Positions 8,805 through 17,286 of a stretch of DNA of 64,000 bases are shown here, in pieces (the first letter of the stretch is position 1; every line of letters starts with the position of its first letter). The notes under the pieces are model-generated. The model worked only from the letters and a program-made list of their open reading frames with translations, was not told the DNA's origin and did no database searches. The translations under genes were made by a program, and so were the position numbers. This stretch comes from Lentzea guizhouensis (GTDB lineage: Bacteria > Actinomycetota > Actinomycetes > Mycobacteriales > Pseudonocardiaceae), in NCBI RefSeq assembly GCF_001701025.1, contig NZ_CP016793.1:8990001-9054000 (forward strand), given 5' to 3'.

Positions 8805-9764
8805 TCAGGCTTGTGTCTCGTTCTGAGCGAGCAGGTTCGCACCGGTGGCGGTGAGCGTGTGGCTGGCCGTGCCTCGATGGCGGCTCGTGGTGATCAGCCC
8901 GGAGGCTCGGAGGGTCGCGGTGTGCTGGCTCACCGCCGCCGCTGAGGTGCCGACGTGTCGAGCGAGCTCGCTCGTGGTCGCGGCGCCCTGCGCGATCCGG
9001 GCGAGGACCGCGGCACGGGTCCGGCCCAGCAGCCTGTCCAGCCGCGGCGACCGCTCACCCGCGGCGCCGGCGACCGCGGCCGGGTAGGCCAGGGTGACGC
9101 GCCCGCGGTCCTGGAGGTCGACCCGCAGCACCGGTTTCCGCAGGAAGTAGGACGGCACGACCTCGATGCCCTGTCCGCCCAGCTCGGTGTCGACGGTGCG
9201 GGTGTCCTCGATCGAGAGCGTCGTGCCGTCCCACCGCATGGAGGGGTGCAGGGTCTCCAGCAGCAGGCCCACCCCGCCCGCGGTCATCTGGCGCGCCTGC
9301 CGGGCGCGGTCGGCGTGCAACGCCGCTTCGACGGTCGCCCAGGCAGGCTTGATCGCGATGTCGTGGAACCCGCGAAGCGCCTGGAGGACCTGTGCGCGGA
9401 CGCCGAGGTCGTCGTCAAGTCCGCGCAGGACCGCGGGCAGAGCACGAGCGCCGCGGGTGAACCAGCGGAGCTCCTCTCTCACCGCGCTGACCGGACGGCT
9501 GAGCAGGACGTCGTCATCGAGTTCGGGCCCCATCAGCGGGATCAGGTCCAGGCACGGCTCGGCGGGCGGTGAGATCGCGCCGAGCACCCGGAACCACGGC
9601 CGCATCTGCTTGCGCACCTCGGCACGCCAGGCTGCCAAACCGTCCCCGGAGCCGCGCAGCGCACGAAGAGCGAACAACGTCTCCGTCACGCGGCTCGTCC
9701 CGGTGGGCAGCCGGGTCCGCGCGATGTCAGCGGCCGTGAAGTGGATTCGGTGCACGGCGACCAT
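8805..9764 (-). CDS. ArsR-like winged-HTH regulator with long N-terminal domain (DUF5937-like)
   Basis: The 319-aa protein has an N-terminal helical domain (starting MVAVHRIHFTAADIARTRLP) and a C-terminal winged HTH (AAVLARIAQGAATTSELARHVGTSAAAVSQHTATL) followed by GLITTSRHRGTASHTLT. This layout matches actinobacterial HTH proteins often annotated ArsR family. The metal-binding ArsR Cys motif is absent, so the signal is not a metal site of that kind. The start is ATG 9764; the open frame continues upstream but loses homology. The target is unknown. The region 9765-9962 holds the promoter side of this gene and of the secreted protein. Confidence 0.75.
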   Translation of the reverse strand: MVAVHRIHFTAADIARTRLPTGTSRVTETLFALRALRGSGDGLAAWRAEVRKQMRPWFRVLGAISPPAEPCLDLIPLMGPELDDDVLLSRPVSAVREELRWFTRGARALPAVLRGLDDDLGVRAQVLQALRGFHDIAIKPAWATVEAALHADRARQARQMTAGGVGLLLETLHPSMRWDGTTLSIEDTRTVDTELGGQGIEVVPSYFLRKPVLRVDLQDRGRVTLAYPAAVAGAAGERSPRLDRLLGRTRAAVLARIAQGAATTSELARHVGTSAAAVSQHTATLRASGLITTSRHRGTASHTLTATGANLLAQNETQA

Positions 9765-9962
9765 GCTGCCAGCGGTGTTAAGCCAGGACTTCACCGCCTC
9801 GACGCCTTCGGTTGCCAGACACCAGGATCGCGCACAACGCCTTGCCACGGACAACGCCGGAGTCGTTACCCGGCTTTGCACCTTCGCTGCAGTCCACTGC
9901 TGCGGCCAACAGCGAGCGATGCGTTGTTCCTTCGACATGTCCGAATCTGAGGGGAACCAGCA

Positions 9963-10250
9963 ATGATTCGTCGTTTCGTCCAGGTGGCTGCGGTCACCGG
10001 CGCGGCTCTGGCGCTCATGAGCTCCGCGGCCGGCGCCACTCCGGTGACGGAGTCCAGTGCACCGGGTGTCCTGGCGTGCCACAGCGCCGCCCCACCCACC
10101 CAGACGCCGGGCTGGGCGCACGGCAGGGGCTTCGGAAGCTGCGTCCAGAGCGTTGACGTCTTCCTCCAGCGCCACCGCGCCTGGGACGGGTCATCGATGC
10201 CAGCGCTCCCGCGCAGCGCGATCTCGGCTGAGCGCCGCGTCCACTGCTGA
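9963..10250 (+). CDS. Small secreted protein, function unknown
   Basis: The 95-aa protein has a signal peptide (MIRRF..., hydrophobic core VAAVTGAALALMSSAAGA, likely cleavage after residue 25). The mature part holds two close cysteines in ACHSAAPPT and GFGSCVQSVDVFLQRHR, and a third Cys is the last residue. GAGGGG lies 9 nt before the ATG. I do not recognise the family. The C-terminal 30 residues are basic and low in structure, so a frameshifted tail is possible. Confidence 0.55.
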   Translation: MIRRFVQVAAVTGAALALMSSAAGATPVTESSAPGVLACHSAAPPTQTPGWAHGRGFGSCVQSVDVFLQRHRAWDGSSMPALPRSAISAERRVHC

Positions 10251-10299
10251 CAGCTGCTCCCACCGCTGAGCCACACGTCAAGCCACTACACTGCCGGGT

Positions 10300-10797
10300 G
10301 TGACTGGCGCGCCGGATGCCCCGCTCTCCGCGATCGACGACACCGTCGTCGTCGAGTACGGACAGTTCTGCCTCCAGGACCTGGCCCGCCTGCACGGCGC
10401 CGCAGAAGCACCGGTTCCCGCCGGCGACTGGTTGCTGGTGGGTGGTCGCGGAGGGGTGCTGTTCCGCAGCGCTGAGAGCGACCACTACCCAGCCGTCCGG
10501 GTGGAGCTGTGGGCCGATCGACCGCCGATGCACGACGAACCGTTCGACGCCACCGGCGATTCCACTTTCTCGATGGACGGCACGGAGCTCCAGCTGTGGT
10601 CGATCACAGCTGCGACGGGCTGCCACACTCTCCGAGTGCCCGCCGCAAACACCTACCACGTCCGGGCTCACGTCAGCGGCCGAGCTGACATCGAAGCCGT
10701 GGAAGCCAACGATCCTGCCAGCTTCGCTGAAGGCGTCGAACGGTGGCTCATCCAGATCTGGCCGGCCTGGCACGGATCCGCCGTTGTCCCTCAGTGA
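10300..10797 (+). CDS. Hypothetical protein, 165 aa, probably leaderless
   Basis: This is an acidic, soluble protein without membrane spans; the Trp-containing motifs DWLLVGG and LWADRPPMHDEPFDA look like a beta-rich domain. I do not recognise it. The GTG at 10300 has no Shine-Dalgarno but is preceded about 11 nt upstream by the -10-like TACACT, fitting leaderless transcription common in actinobacteria. It converges on the patatin gene, with 33 bp between stops. Confidence 0.6.
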   Translation: MTGAPDAPLSAIDDTVVVEYGQFCLQDLARLHGAAEAPVPAGDWLLVGGRGGVLFRSAESDHYPAVRVELWADRPPMHDEPFDATGDSTFSMDGTELQLWSITAATGCHTLRVPAANTYHVRAHVSGRADIEAVEANDPASFAEGVERWLIQIWPAWHGSAVVPQ

Positions 10798-10830
10798 TCA
10801 AGGCGCGCAAAGCGCTGGCCGCCGGCCCCT

Positions 10831-12974
10831 TCAGCTGAGCACGATGTGCACCGGGCGTAGCAGCGCTTCCGGGATGTTCAGCAGCCCCAACGCTTCCGTC
10901 CCCGCCTCATAGCCGAGGCGCCGATAGGCCTCGAACTGTTCGTCGGTGAACATCTGCCGGCTGGTCGAGTGGTTGGGGAACCGGCCTTCCCGCGCCTTGA
11001 ACGCGTGCAGGTCCCAGCTGGCCGACCGGGTGAGCACCGCCTTGCCGTAGATCAGCTTGGCCTCACCGTCCTGGTCCGGGTACTTCACCGTGCCCCGCAC
11101 GGCCATGACCTCGCTCATGCCGTCCGCTCCCGGCATCGTCGGGCGCGGGTCGAGATCGACGTCCGCGCCGAGCTCGCTGCGCGCCAAGGCGATGGCGCGG
11201 CCGATGTCCAGGCCGGCACCGGTGGGATCGCTGCTCGCGTCGAAGCACAGGACGTGGGTGCACCGCCTGCGCAGCAGCTCCACCAGGCCCATGTTCTCCC
11301 AGTGCCCGCCGTCGGTCAGGTAGATGAAGCGGTGGGTGGACTTGGTGGCGCCCAACGCCTCGCGCAGCACGTACAGGCGCCTGGTTCGTGCCAGCCGTCG
11401 CGCACGGAGGCCCGCAGGCGGCCGGCCCAGCCGCGCGGTGGCTCGGGTTTGCGCTCCCATCGCGGGTGCAGGGGGTTCTTGATCCAGACGCCCAGGCGGA
11501 CGTTCGTCAGTGCCATCAGGAAGCGCAGCGGTGGATAGGTGAACCTGCCCATCAGCGGTGACAGGGCGGCGCCGGAGACGGCCATGATCGACGGCAGGGT
11601 GAGCTGCGTGCCCGGCAGGCCGGCCTGCTCCTCGTACCAGTCGGTGCCGCGGCGGCCGAACAGGCCACCGCCGCTCTGGTCGTGCTCGAAGGTGAACGAC
11701 TCCGCGAACCGGCCGACCGGCACCTCGTCGCTGGTGAGGTTGACCGCGCAGCACACGATCAGCTTGGGCATCCTGCGTCCGCTCGCGCCGAGCTTGCACC
11801 CCACCTTGGAGAAGTAGAGGCGCTCGTCGTAGCCGATCGGCTCGCACACGACGTTGCCGCCCTCGTCCGTCCTGCGCCGCAGGGCGAACACGCTGTTGAG
11901 CCGCTCGCGGTAGAACAGGTGCATCGAGTAGCGGCGGTTGTGCACCTTGATCGCCATCAAGCCGACCACGGCGATCGCGATGAGCACGCCGAGCAGGTCG
12001 CCGGCACTGCGGATGCCGACCCGCGCGGCGTACTCCAGCGACGACAACAGGGGCACGAGCAGCAGACCGGCGCTGCCGAGGCCGGACAGCACCAGCATGA
12101 GCCGCAGGGCGCGGAACCGGCGGCTCAGCGCGAGCGCGGCGATGGCCAGCACCAGCGACAGCACCAGCCACACCGCGGCGATCGCGATCCGGCCCTGCGT
12201 GGTGTCGAAGGTCTCCGGCTGCTCGGGGAAGAGCAGGGGGATCAGCGCGGCGGAGACGGTGCCGTACAGCGAGGCGAGCAGTGGCAGCACCAGCAGCACC
12301 GAGATCACGCAGACCAGCGTCACCAGGTTCGCGGCCACTCCCTCGGACCGCGTCTCGCCGTAGTTGCGGGGAGACCGGCGGATGTCGTTGAACCTGCGGT
12401 AGGCCACCAGCAGCACAGCCGTGACCGAGAGCGCGCCCGCGGCGATCAGCAGCACCGTCAGCATCGGCGACGCGGGCAGGGCGAGACCGTTCAGCCGCAA
12501 CTGTTCCAGCGGCTGACCGAGCAGGTTCAGCGCCCACCCCGTGAGCCGCCCTCCGATGAACGCGCAGAGCACGAACGGCAGGTAGTTGAGGATGAAGCCG
12601 TAGACCATGCTCAGCGCGAGCCACAACCTGCCGACCCGCCCCGGCGCCAGGTAGTTCGTGTGCTGGCGCAGGTAGCGTTCCTCGACGGAACCGTTGCTCC
12701 AGTGGGGTTTCCCGTTGTCCGTGTCCGGGTCGCTGTAGGCCCCGGTGATCGTCAGCGCGCTCGCGACGTAGTTGCCGCCCGACACCCCGGTCAGGTAGTC
12801 GGCGCGCTCCAGGACGTGCTGTCGCTGCAACGCCTGCATCGCACCCAGGTTGAACGCCGCGGAGCGGATTCCCCCACCGGACAACGCGATCCCGATCCGC
12901 ATCCCCTCCGGCGGGTCCTCGACGTACTCGGACCCCACGTTCGGCAGGCTGCGACCGCCGTGCCCCAGTGCCAT
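10831..12974 (-). pseudogene. Membrane-embedded patatin-like phospholipase, one-base frameshift
   Basis: The N-terminal patatin half shows the oxyanion motif GGGIRS (residues 33-38) and the nucleophile GVSGG (Ser65). A long insert with about six hydrophobic segments (roughly residues 120-345) follows, and then the second patatin half with the catalytic Asp in YLTDGGHWENMG. Patatins are acyl hydrolases that release fatty acids from membrane lipids. The frame shifts near 11378-11385: residues up to ...SVRDGWHEP are in one frame and LYVLREALGATKSTHRF onward in another. The span is 2144 nt, one short of 715 codons. It starts 1 nt after the stop of the P-loop ATPase gene, so the two are co-translated. 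If the shift is real, the Asp half is lost. Confidence 0.85.
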
Positions 12975-12975
12975 G

Positions 12976-14580
12976 TCAGCCTCGCATCGCCATGGCCGTG
13001 TACCCCAGCGAGACCCGGTAGTCCTCGTCGGCGGGGTCGCAGCCGTGGGGGTAGGTGGCCTTCGCGTTCTTGCTGCGCAGCTTCGGCAACGACCGTTCGT
13101 GCAGGTACCGGGTGAACAACGGGTGGAAGCACAGGAAGTCGGTGTCCTCCTCCGTCGTGAGGTTCGAGTCGAACGTGTACTGGAAGTGCGCTTTGTTGTA
13201 GCGCGCCGTCTCGTCGAACCGCACTCCGAGCGCTCCCAACGTGAACAGCATCGGCAGGAACTCGCCGAACTCCATCCCGGTCGCCTTGCGGATGCCCTCG
13301 CGGTTGAACACCCGGTGCAGGTCCTTGGCGGCGAAGCAGATGCCCAGCCGGTCCGACAACCGGACCAGCGCCTCGCGCGCCAGCGGGAACGACGCCTGGT
13401 GCGCGGCGAAGATCCCGTTGACCACCATGCGTTCCGCTCGCCGGGTACCGCTGCGGATCGCCTCCTCGGTCACCGCCCACGGCGCCGACCCGTCCACCGG
13501 TGCGGTGAACACGCTGTTGAGGATCTCGATCAGGTGCCGCGGCAGCAGCTGGGTGTGCCGCAGCAGGTAGGCGAGCGGGTCCTCCTCGGCTCCGAGCCCG
13601 CTGGTCATGCGCGGCGGCAACGCGGCTCGAAGCAGTTGCGGCTCTTCTCTGCCCGCCGCCTTCTTCAGCAGCTCCCCGTACTGCTCCGGGTGGTGCGTGC
13701 CCAGGTAGAGGCCCAACCTGTTGTCCGCCAGCTTGAGGAGTTCCTTGGCGGTCCAGTAGATCGTGAGGTAGCTGCCCCGGAAGTCCTTCTCCGGCGCGGT
13801 GGAGATCTCGTGGATCTGGTCGAAGAGCTCGCTCGGCAGGCAGATCTGCACGCCGAACGCGTCGTTGCCGAGGATCACCCTGCCGACGCAGCGGAACATG
13901 CCGGACAGCACGTCACGCAGCTCGGGCAGCCTCGCGTGCAGGTCTTCGAGGTTGTCCATCACGATCACCAGCGACTGCTGCCGCTTCTGCAGGATGGCGC
14001 GCATCGCCCGGCGCGCCTGGTCGAACGTGACGCCACCGTGCGTGATGTCGCCGATGATCTCGTTCAGGCCGATGAGGTCGCGGTTGGCGATCCGGCGCTG
14101 CAGCTCGGCGAGGAACCGCTCGGTGACCTTGGTCGCGTCGGTGTGCTCGGGACGGTCCAGGTGGTCCCAGACGTCCTGCAGCTCGTTCACCGGGTCGTTC
14201 TCCTGCGCGGTGTCGTGCACGTGGAACAGCGCGACCTGCTCGAACACGGCCTCCCAGATGTCCGCGGCCTGGTCGACGAAGAGCGGCCCGCGCACCTCGG
14301 TCCAGCGGCGGATCACGCTGGCCATCCACTGGTAGACCGTCGCGGTGCGCAACGCCCGCACGCTGTTGCTCATCGTGGAACCGAAGAGGAACGCGGTCTT
14401 GCCCGCGCCCTTGCGGCCGATGATGTAGGTCGGGCGGCTCGCGCCGATGGCCTGCGCGTAGATCAGGTTGGAACGGTCGAACAACTGGTCCACACCGACG
14501 AGACCGGCCTCGAACACGCTCTCGCTGTCCGCCGGACCGAATGGCTCCCGAGTGGTGAGGATTTGATTCAGTGCTTTCAC
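12976..14580 (-). CDS. P-loop ATPase resembling the Sll1717 family
   Basis: This 534-aa protein has Walker A GRKGAGKT at residues 55-62, Walker B-like LVIVMDNLEDL near residue 210 and a long alpha-helical C-terminal region. The GRKG(A/S)GKTA signature and N-terminal layout fit the 'P-loop ATPase, Sll1717 family' group. The real start is GTG 14580 with GGGAGG upstream; the open frame before it is non-coding. It is followed after 1 nt by the patatin phospholipase and preceded, 139 bp upstream, by a membrane protein on the same strand. I infer an ATPase that senses or switches the phospholipase, as in toxin-effector modules. There is no direct evidence for this. Confidence 0.8.
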   Translation of the reverse strand: MKALNQILTTREPFGPADSESVFEAGLVGVDQLFDRSNLIYAQAIGASRPTYIIGRKGAGKTAFLFGSTMSNSVRALRTATVYQWMASVIRRWTEVRGPLFVDQAADIWEAVFEQVALFHVHDTAQENDPVNELQDVWDHLDRPEHTDATKVTERFLAELQRRIANRDLIGLNEIIGDITHGGVTFDQARRAMRAILQKRQQSLVIVMDNLEDLHARLPELRDVLSGMFRCVGRVILGNDAFGVQICLPSELFDQIHEISTAPEKDFRGSYLTIYWTAKELLKLADNRLGLYLGTHHPEQYGELLKKAAGREEPQLLRAALPPRMTSGLGAEEDPLAYLLRHTQLLPRHLIEILNSVFTAPVDGSAPWAVTEEAIRSGTRRAERMVVNGIFAAHQASFPLAREALVRLSDRLGICFAAKDLHRVFNREGIRKATGMEFGEFLPMLFTLGALGVRFDETARYNKAHFQYTFDSNLTTEEDTDFLCFHPLFTRYLHERSLPKLRSKNAKATYPHGCDPADEDYRVSLGYTAMAMRG

Positions 14581-14719
14581 GGCACCTCCCCATCGCCATA
14601 CAAGTGCACGCAGCCGAACCGCCGATGCGAAACCGCTATGGCACCACCCGAATGCATGAAAGATTCCAGGCGGCTTGTTCTCGTGCGGACCGCGCACCTT
14701 TCGAGGTCGAACCCGCCGG

Positions 14720-15328
14720 TCAGCGCCTCGGTGCGTTGCCGGCACCGCGACGCCGGCCACGTCCGGCGTGCTCGAAGTCGAAGTTCGCCGTGCTGTGCCG
14801 CCAGGCGAGTGCGACCGGCACCAGCAGTGACGCGTAGCCGGCAGCCGGAACCGCGATCCACCCGGACAGGTGCGGTGCCGCCTTGACGAGCATCAGGCCG
14901 ATGTACCCGAGGTAGATGGTCCCGACCCCGCCATAGGCGATGAGTATCGCCGCGCGCTGGGCCGGGTGGGCGGTGTGCAGGTTGCCCGCCTTCTCGCTCG
15001 CGGTCACCCCGATCTCACCGCGATCGAGCGACGAGGCGTCGGGCCCGGTCATCCGGTCGAGGAGGGCTCGTTCGAGCGTGAGGATCGACCGGGCGCGGAC
15101 AGCGGCGAGGTTCAGCAGCACCGCGTGGAAGGCGGCGATGCAGACGAGCGGGAACGGGAGCAGGGAGATGGCCCAGCCGAGGAGGTCCAGCTTGTCGTAA
15201 AAGGCGATCGTGCCGACGAGGTACGTCACGGCCGCGCCCATCGTGGCGAGGCTGACGGTCAGCGTCGTCGAACGGTCGGCGCGGTCGGACTGGTAGATCG
15301 CGGTCAGCACACCCAGGTCGTCGGACAA
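14720..15328 (-). CDS. Integral membrane protein with about four spans, upstream of the ATPase/patatin pair
   Basis: The 202-aa protein has two hydrophobic segments near residues 20-70 (LATMGAAVTYLVGTIAFYD, ISLLPFPLVCIAAFHAVLL), a polar central part (residues ~75-130) and two more spans (AAILIAYGGVGTIYLGYIG, WIAVPAAGYASLLVPVALA), ending in a basic tail. The start is TTG 15328, supported by GGGAGG 4 nt before it. The topology recalls SLATT-like or pore-forming partners of signalling systems, but no family is certain. It points the same way as the ATPase and patatin genes. Confidence 0.65.
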   Translation of the reverse strand: MSDDLGVLTAIYQSDRADRSTTLTVSLATMGAAVTYLVGTIAFYDKLDLLGWAISLLPFPLVCIAAFHAVLLNLAAVRARSILTLERALLDRMTGPDASSLDRGEIGVTASEKAGNLHTAHPAQRAAILIAYGGVGTIYLGYIGLMLVKAAPHLSGWIAVPAAGYASLLVPVALAWRHSTANFDFEHAGRGRRRGAGNAPRR

Positions 15329-15487
15329 AGCGCCTCCCGGCACAGTCGTGTTCAGGAGTCTGCCTTGCACGTGTTTGCGGCAGCACCTCGACATTCAGCG
15401 CGTTCAACCGGATCACTACTTCACGAAACCGATCACCTGAAGCGCGAACGCTCGATGATCGCCCGATCAGAGCACGCCATCGCCAGG

Positions 15488-15865
15488 TCAGCCGGCCGGC
15501 CAGGCGATGGTCGACAGCAGTGCCAGCTCGGCCTGACGCGAGTCGAGACGGCTGTGCTGCACCACGACGGGCACGTCGCTGTGCACCACCGTGGCGAAGT
15601 CGGTGTCCCGCGGGATCGGCTCCGGGTCGGTCAGGTCGTTGAACCGCTGGTGCCGGGTGCGGCGGGCGGGCACCGTGAACCGGTAGGGGCCGACGGGTTC
15701 CCGGTCGGTGAAGTAGACGGTGATCTCCACCTGGGCGTCGGTGTCGGACGCGTTGAGGATGCACGCGGTCTCGTGGCTCTCCAGGGCCGGTCCATCGCCG
15801 TGGCCGCTGCCGGGGATGTGCCCCTCCGCGATCACCCAGGTGCGCTGTCCGAGTGCGTTCTGCAT
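15488..15865 (-). CDS. Sensory rhodopsin transducer (ASRT) family protein
   Basis: The 125-aa protein matches the Anabaena sensory rhodopsin transducer family: WVIAEGHIPGSGHG, SHETACILNASDTDAQVEIT, YFTDREPVGPYRFTVPARRT, FNDLTDPEPIPRDTDFATVV and VVVQHSRLDSRQAELALLST. The family is a soluble beta-sandwich tetramer. In cyanobacteria it couples to a rhodopsin, but in most bacteria it occurs without one and may bind sugars or DNA. No rhodopsin gene is in the window. Length and all conserved blocks are intact. Confidence 0.9.
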   Translation of the reverse strand: MQNALGQRTWVIAEGHIPGSGHGDGPALESHETACILNASDTDAQVEITVYFTDREPVGPYRFTVPARRTRHQRFNDLTDPEPIPRDTDFATVVHSDVPVVVQHSRLDSRQAELALLSTIAWPAG

Positions 15866-15898
15866 GCTCCGTACTCCTCCGTCGGGGTCCCCGTGCGG

Positions 15899-16287
15899 TT
15901 ACCCCGAGACGGGCCGGTGAACCGCGGCGTACGCGGCCAGGCCGTTCGCCATGTCCTGCATGAAGCCCCTCAGGTAGCCGGGGAACGTCTCGCGCATCGC
16001 CTCGCCGACCACCTCGTAGGTGCCGTGCCAGTGGATCCGGGTGCCTCCGCCCGGCAGCTCCTGCAGCTCCACCACCGCGTCGTAGTCCGACATGAACGGG
16101 ATCTCGACACCCTCGTAGCCGAACCGGCGCTCAGGGTCGAGAGCCGTGATGCGCTCCTTCGTGACGACATCACCGGTGCGGAACGCGCACGTCGCCCCGA
16201 CGCCGGCCCGCTCCGCGGGTCCAGCAGCAGGGCCCACACCGCCGAGCGAGGTGCCGTCGACTCGGCCGTCACGTCGTAGTTGCTCAT
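15899..16287 (-). pseudogene. SRPBCC-fold protein, internal deletion and frameshift
   Basis: It begins at ATG 16287 with MSNYDVTAESTAPRSAVWALLLD, the standard SRPBCC start. It continues in another frame with AERAGVGATCAFRTGDVVTKERITALDPERRFGYEGV and ends ...FMQDMANGLAAYAAVHRPVSG at 15899. From memory of the family, about 15-18 residues between the first helix and the AFRTG strand are missing. The 389-nt span is not a multiple of three. The lipid/START-like binding cavity would be incomplete, so I call it a pseudogene unless the reads say otherwise. Confidence 0.75.
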
Positions 16288-16446
16288 GATCACGACGCTG
16301 GTGACGGCACGACCGGGGAGGAATGCGCGGGATTGCTGCCTGTCGACCAGGAGTTGCGGTGGCCGGCTCGCCCCCGTTCGGGCGTACCTCGGCCCGAAGC
16401 GGGCTGCGTTTGGGGCCGCGGTCCCGCGGGGTAGACGATCGCGAGA

Positions 16447-17166
16447 ATGGTTGATCCGGTGGTGGAGGGCGTCATGGCCGTGACTGACGGCAGCTTCAGA
16501 GGACTCGCCGAGACGCTCAGCGGCGTCGCGCGGACCCTGCAAGCCGAGCCGGACGTCGAGGCGACACTGCTCGCGATCGTCAAGGCCGCCGTCGACTACA
16601 TCGCAGGTGCCGAACACGCCGGCGTCTCGCTGGTCGAGAACGGCAAGGTCCACACCGTCGCGCCGAGCAGCGGCATCGTCGAGACCATCGACCAGCTGCA
16701 GTACGACCTCCAGGAAGGACCGTGCGTCGACGCGATCGCCGAGCACCAGACCTACCGCGTCGGCAACTTCGTGGACGAGGCTCGCTGGCCCCGGTTCGGG
16801 CCGGCCGCGGCTGACCACGGCATCCACTCGTTGCTGTCCTACCGGCTCTTCGTGACCGACCGCACGCTCGGCGCGCTCAACCTCTACTCCAGCCGCGTCA
16901 ACGCCTTCGACCAGCGCACGGAAGAGGACGGGCACCTGTTCGCCGCCCATGCCGCGATCGCGCTGGTCGGCGCGCAACGGGAAGCGCAGCTCAGCATCGC
17001 CATCGAGAACCGGGACATCATCTCCACGGCCAAGGGCATTCTCATGGAACGCCACGGCATCGACGCGGCCCGTGCGTTCCGCATGCTCGTGGAGGCTTCT
17101 CAGGCGGCCAACATGAAGCTGCACCAAGTCGCGGCGTGGCTCGTGGACGAGCGCACCCAAGCCTGA
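16447..17166 (+). CDS. GAF-ANTAR transcription antitermination regulator
   Basis: The 239-aa protein has a GAF sensor domain (about residues 20-170, with GVSLVENGKVHTVAPSS, LQEGPCVDAI and LSYRLFVTDRTLGALNLYS) followed by a C-terminal ANTAR domain (ENRDIISTAKGILMERHGIDAARAFRMLVEASQ). ANTAR domains bind paired RNA hairpins and prevent transcription termination. Starts at ATG 16447 or ATG 16474 are both possible. It stands alone, so its RNA targets are elsewhere. Confidence 0.92.
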   Translation: MVDPVVEGVMAVTDGSFRGLAETLSGVARTLQAEPDVEATLLAIVKAAVDYIAGAEHAGVSLVENGKVHTVAPSSGIVETIDQLQYDLQEGPCVDAIAEHQTYRVGNFVDEARWPRFGPAAADHGIHSLLSYRLFVTDRTLGALNLYSSRVNAFDQRTEEDGHLFAAHAAIALVGAQREAQLSIAIENRDIISTAKGILMERHGIDAARAFRMLVEASQAANMKLHQVAAWLVDERTQA

Positions 17167-17221
17167 ACGAACCGCAGGACGTCCCACCTACCGGGAAGCA
17201 GTGTCCGCTGCACTCCCGCAC

Positions 17222-17233
17222 AGGTTATAACCT
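17222..17233. promoter_or_regulatory. Perfect 12-bp palindrome before the MFS gene
   Basis: AGGTTATAACCT is a perfect palindrome, 23 bp upstream of the leader ORF and 49 bp upstream of the MFS start. It overlaps a plausible -10 region. An operator is likely; the regulator is not identified. Confidence 0.45.
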
Positions 17234-17256
17234 ATAGGGAGCGACCAGGAGGTCAT

Positions 17257-17286
17257 ATGACACAACCCGCGAAGCCGGCGCGGTGA
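17257..17286 (+). CDS. Nine-codon leader ORF overlapping the MFS start
   Basis: ATG at 17257 is preceded by AGGAGGT (17247-17253) and reads MTQPAKPAR, then TGA. The stop overlaps the MFS gene's GTG as GTGA. Either this is a coupled leader peptide, or it is the true N-terminus of the MFS protein separated by a one-base shift. The MFS start itself has no other Shine-Dalgarno. Confidence 0.4.
   Translation: MTQPAKPAR

Noticed and set aside
10015..10773. 252-codon minus-strand ORF opposite the hypothetical gene at 10300
   Set aside because: No recognisable domain. The plus-strand frame has a leaderless promoter and better composition.
12850..14886. 678-codon plus-strand frame
   Set aside because: Antisense to the P-loop ATPase; Arg/Gln/His-rich with no domain, typical of a GC shadow.
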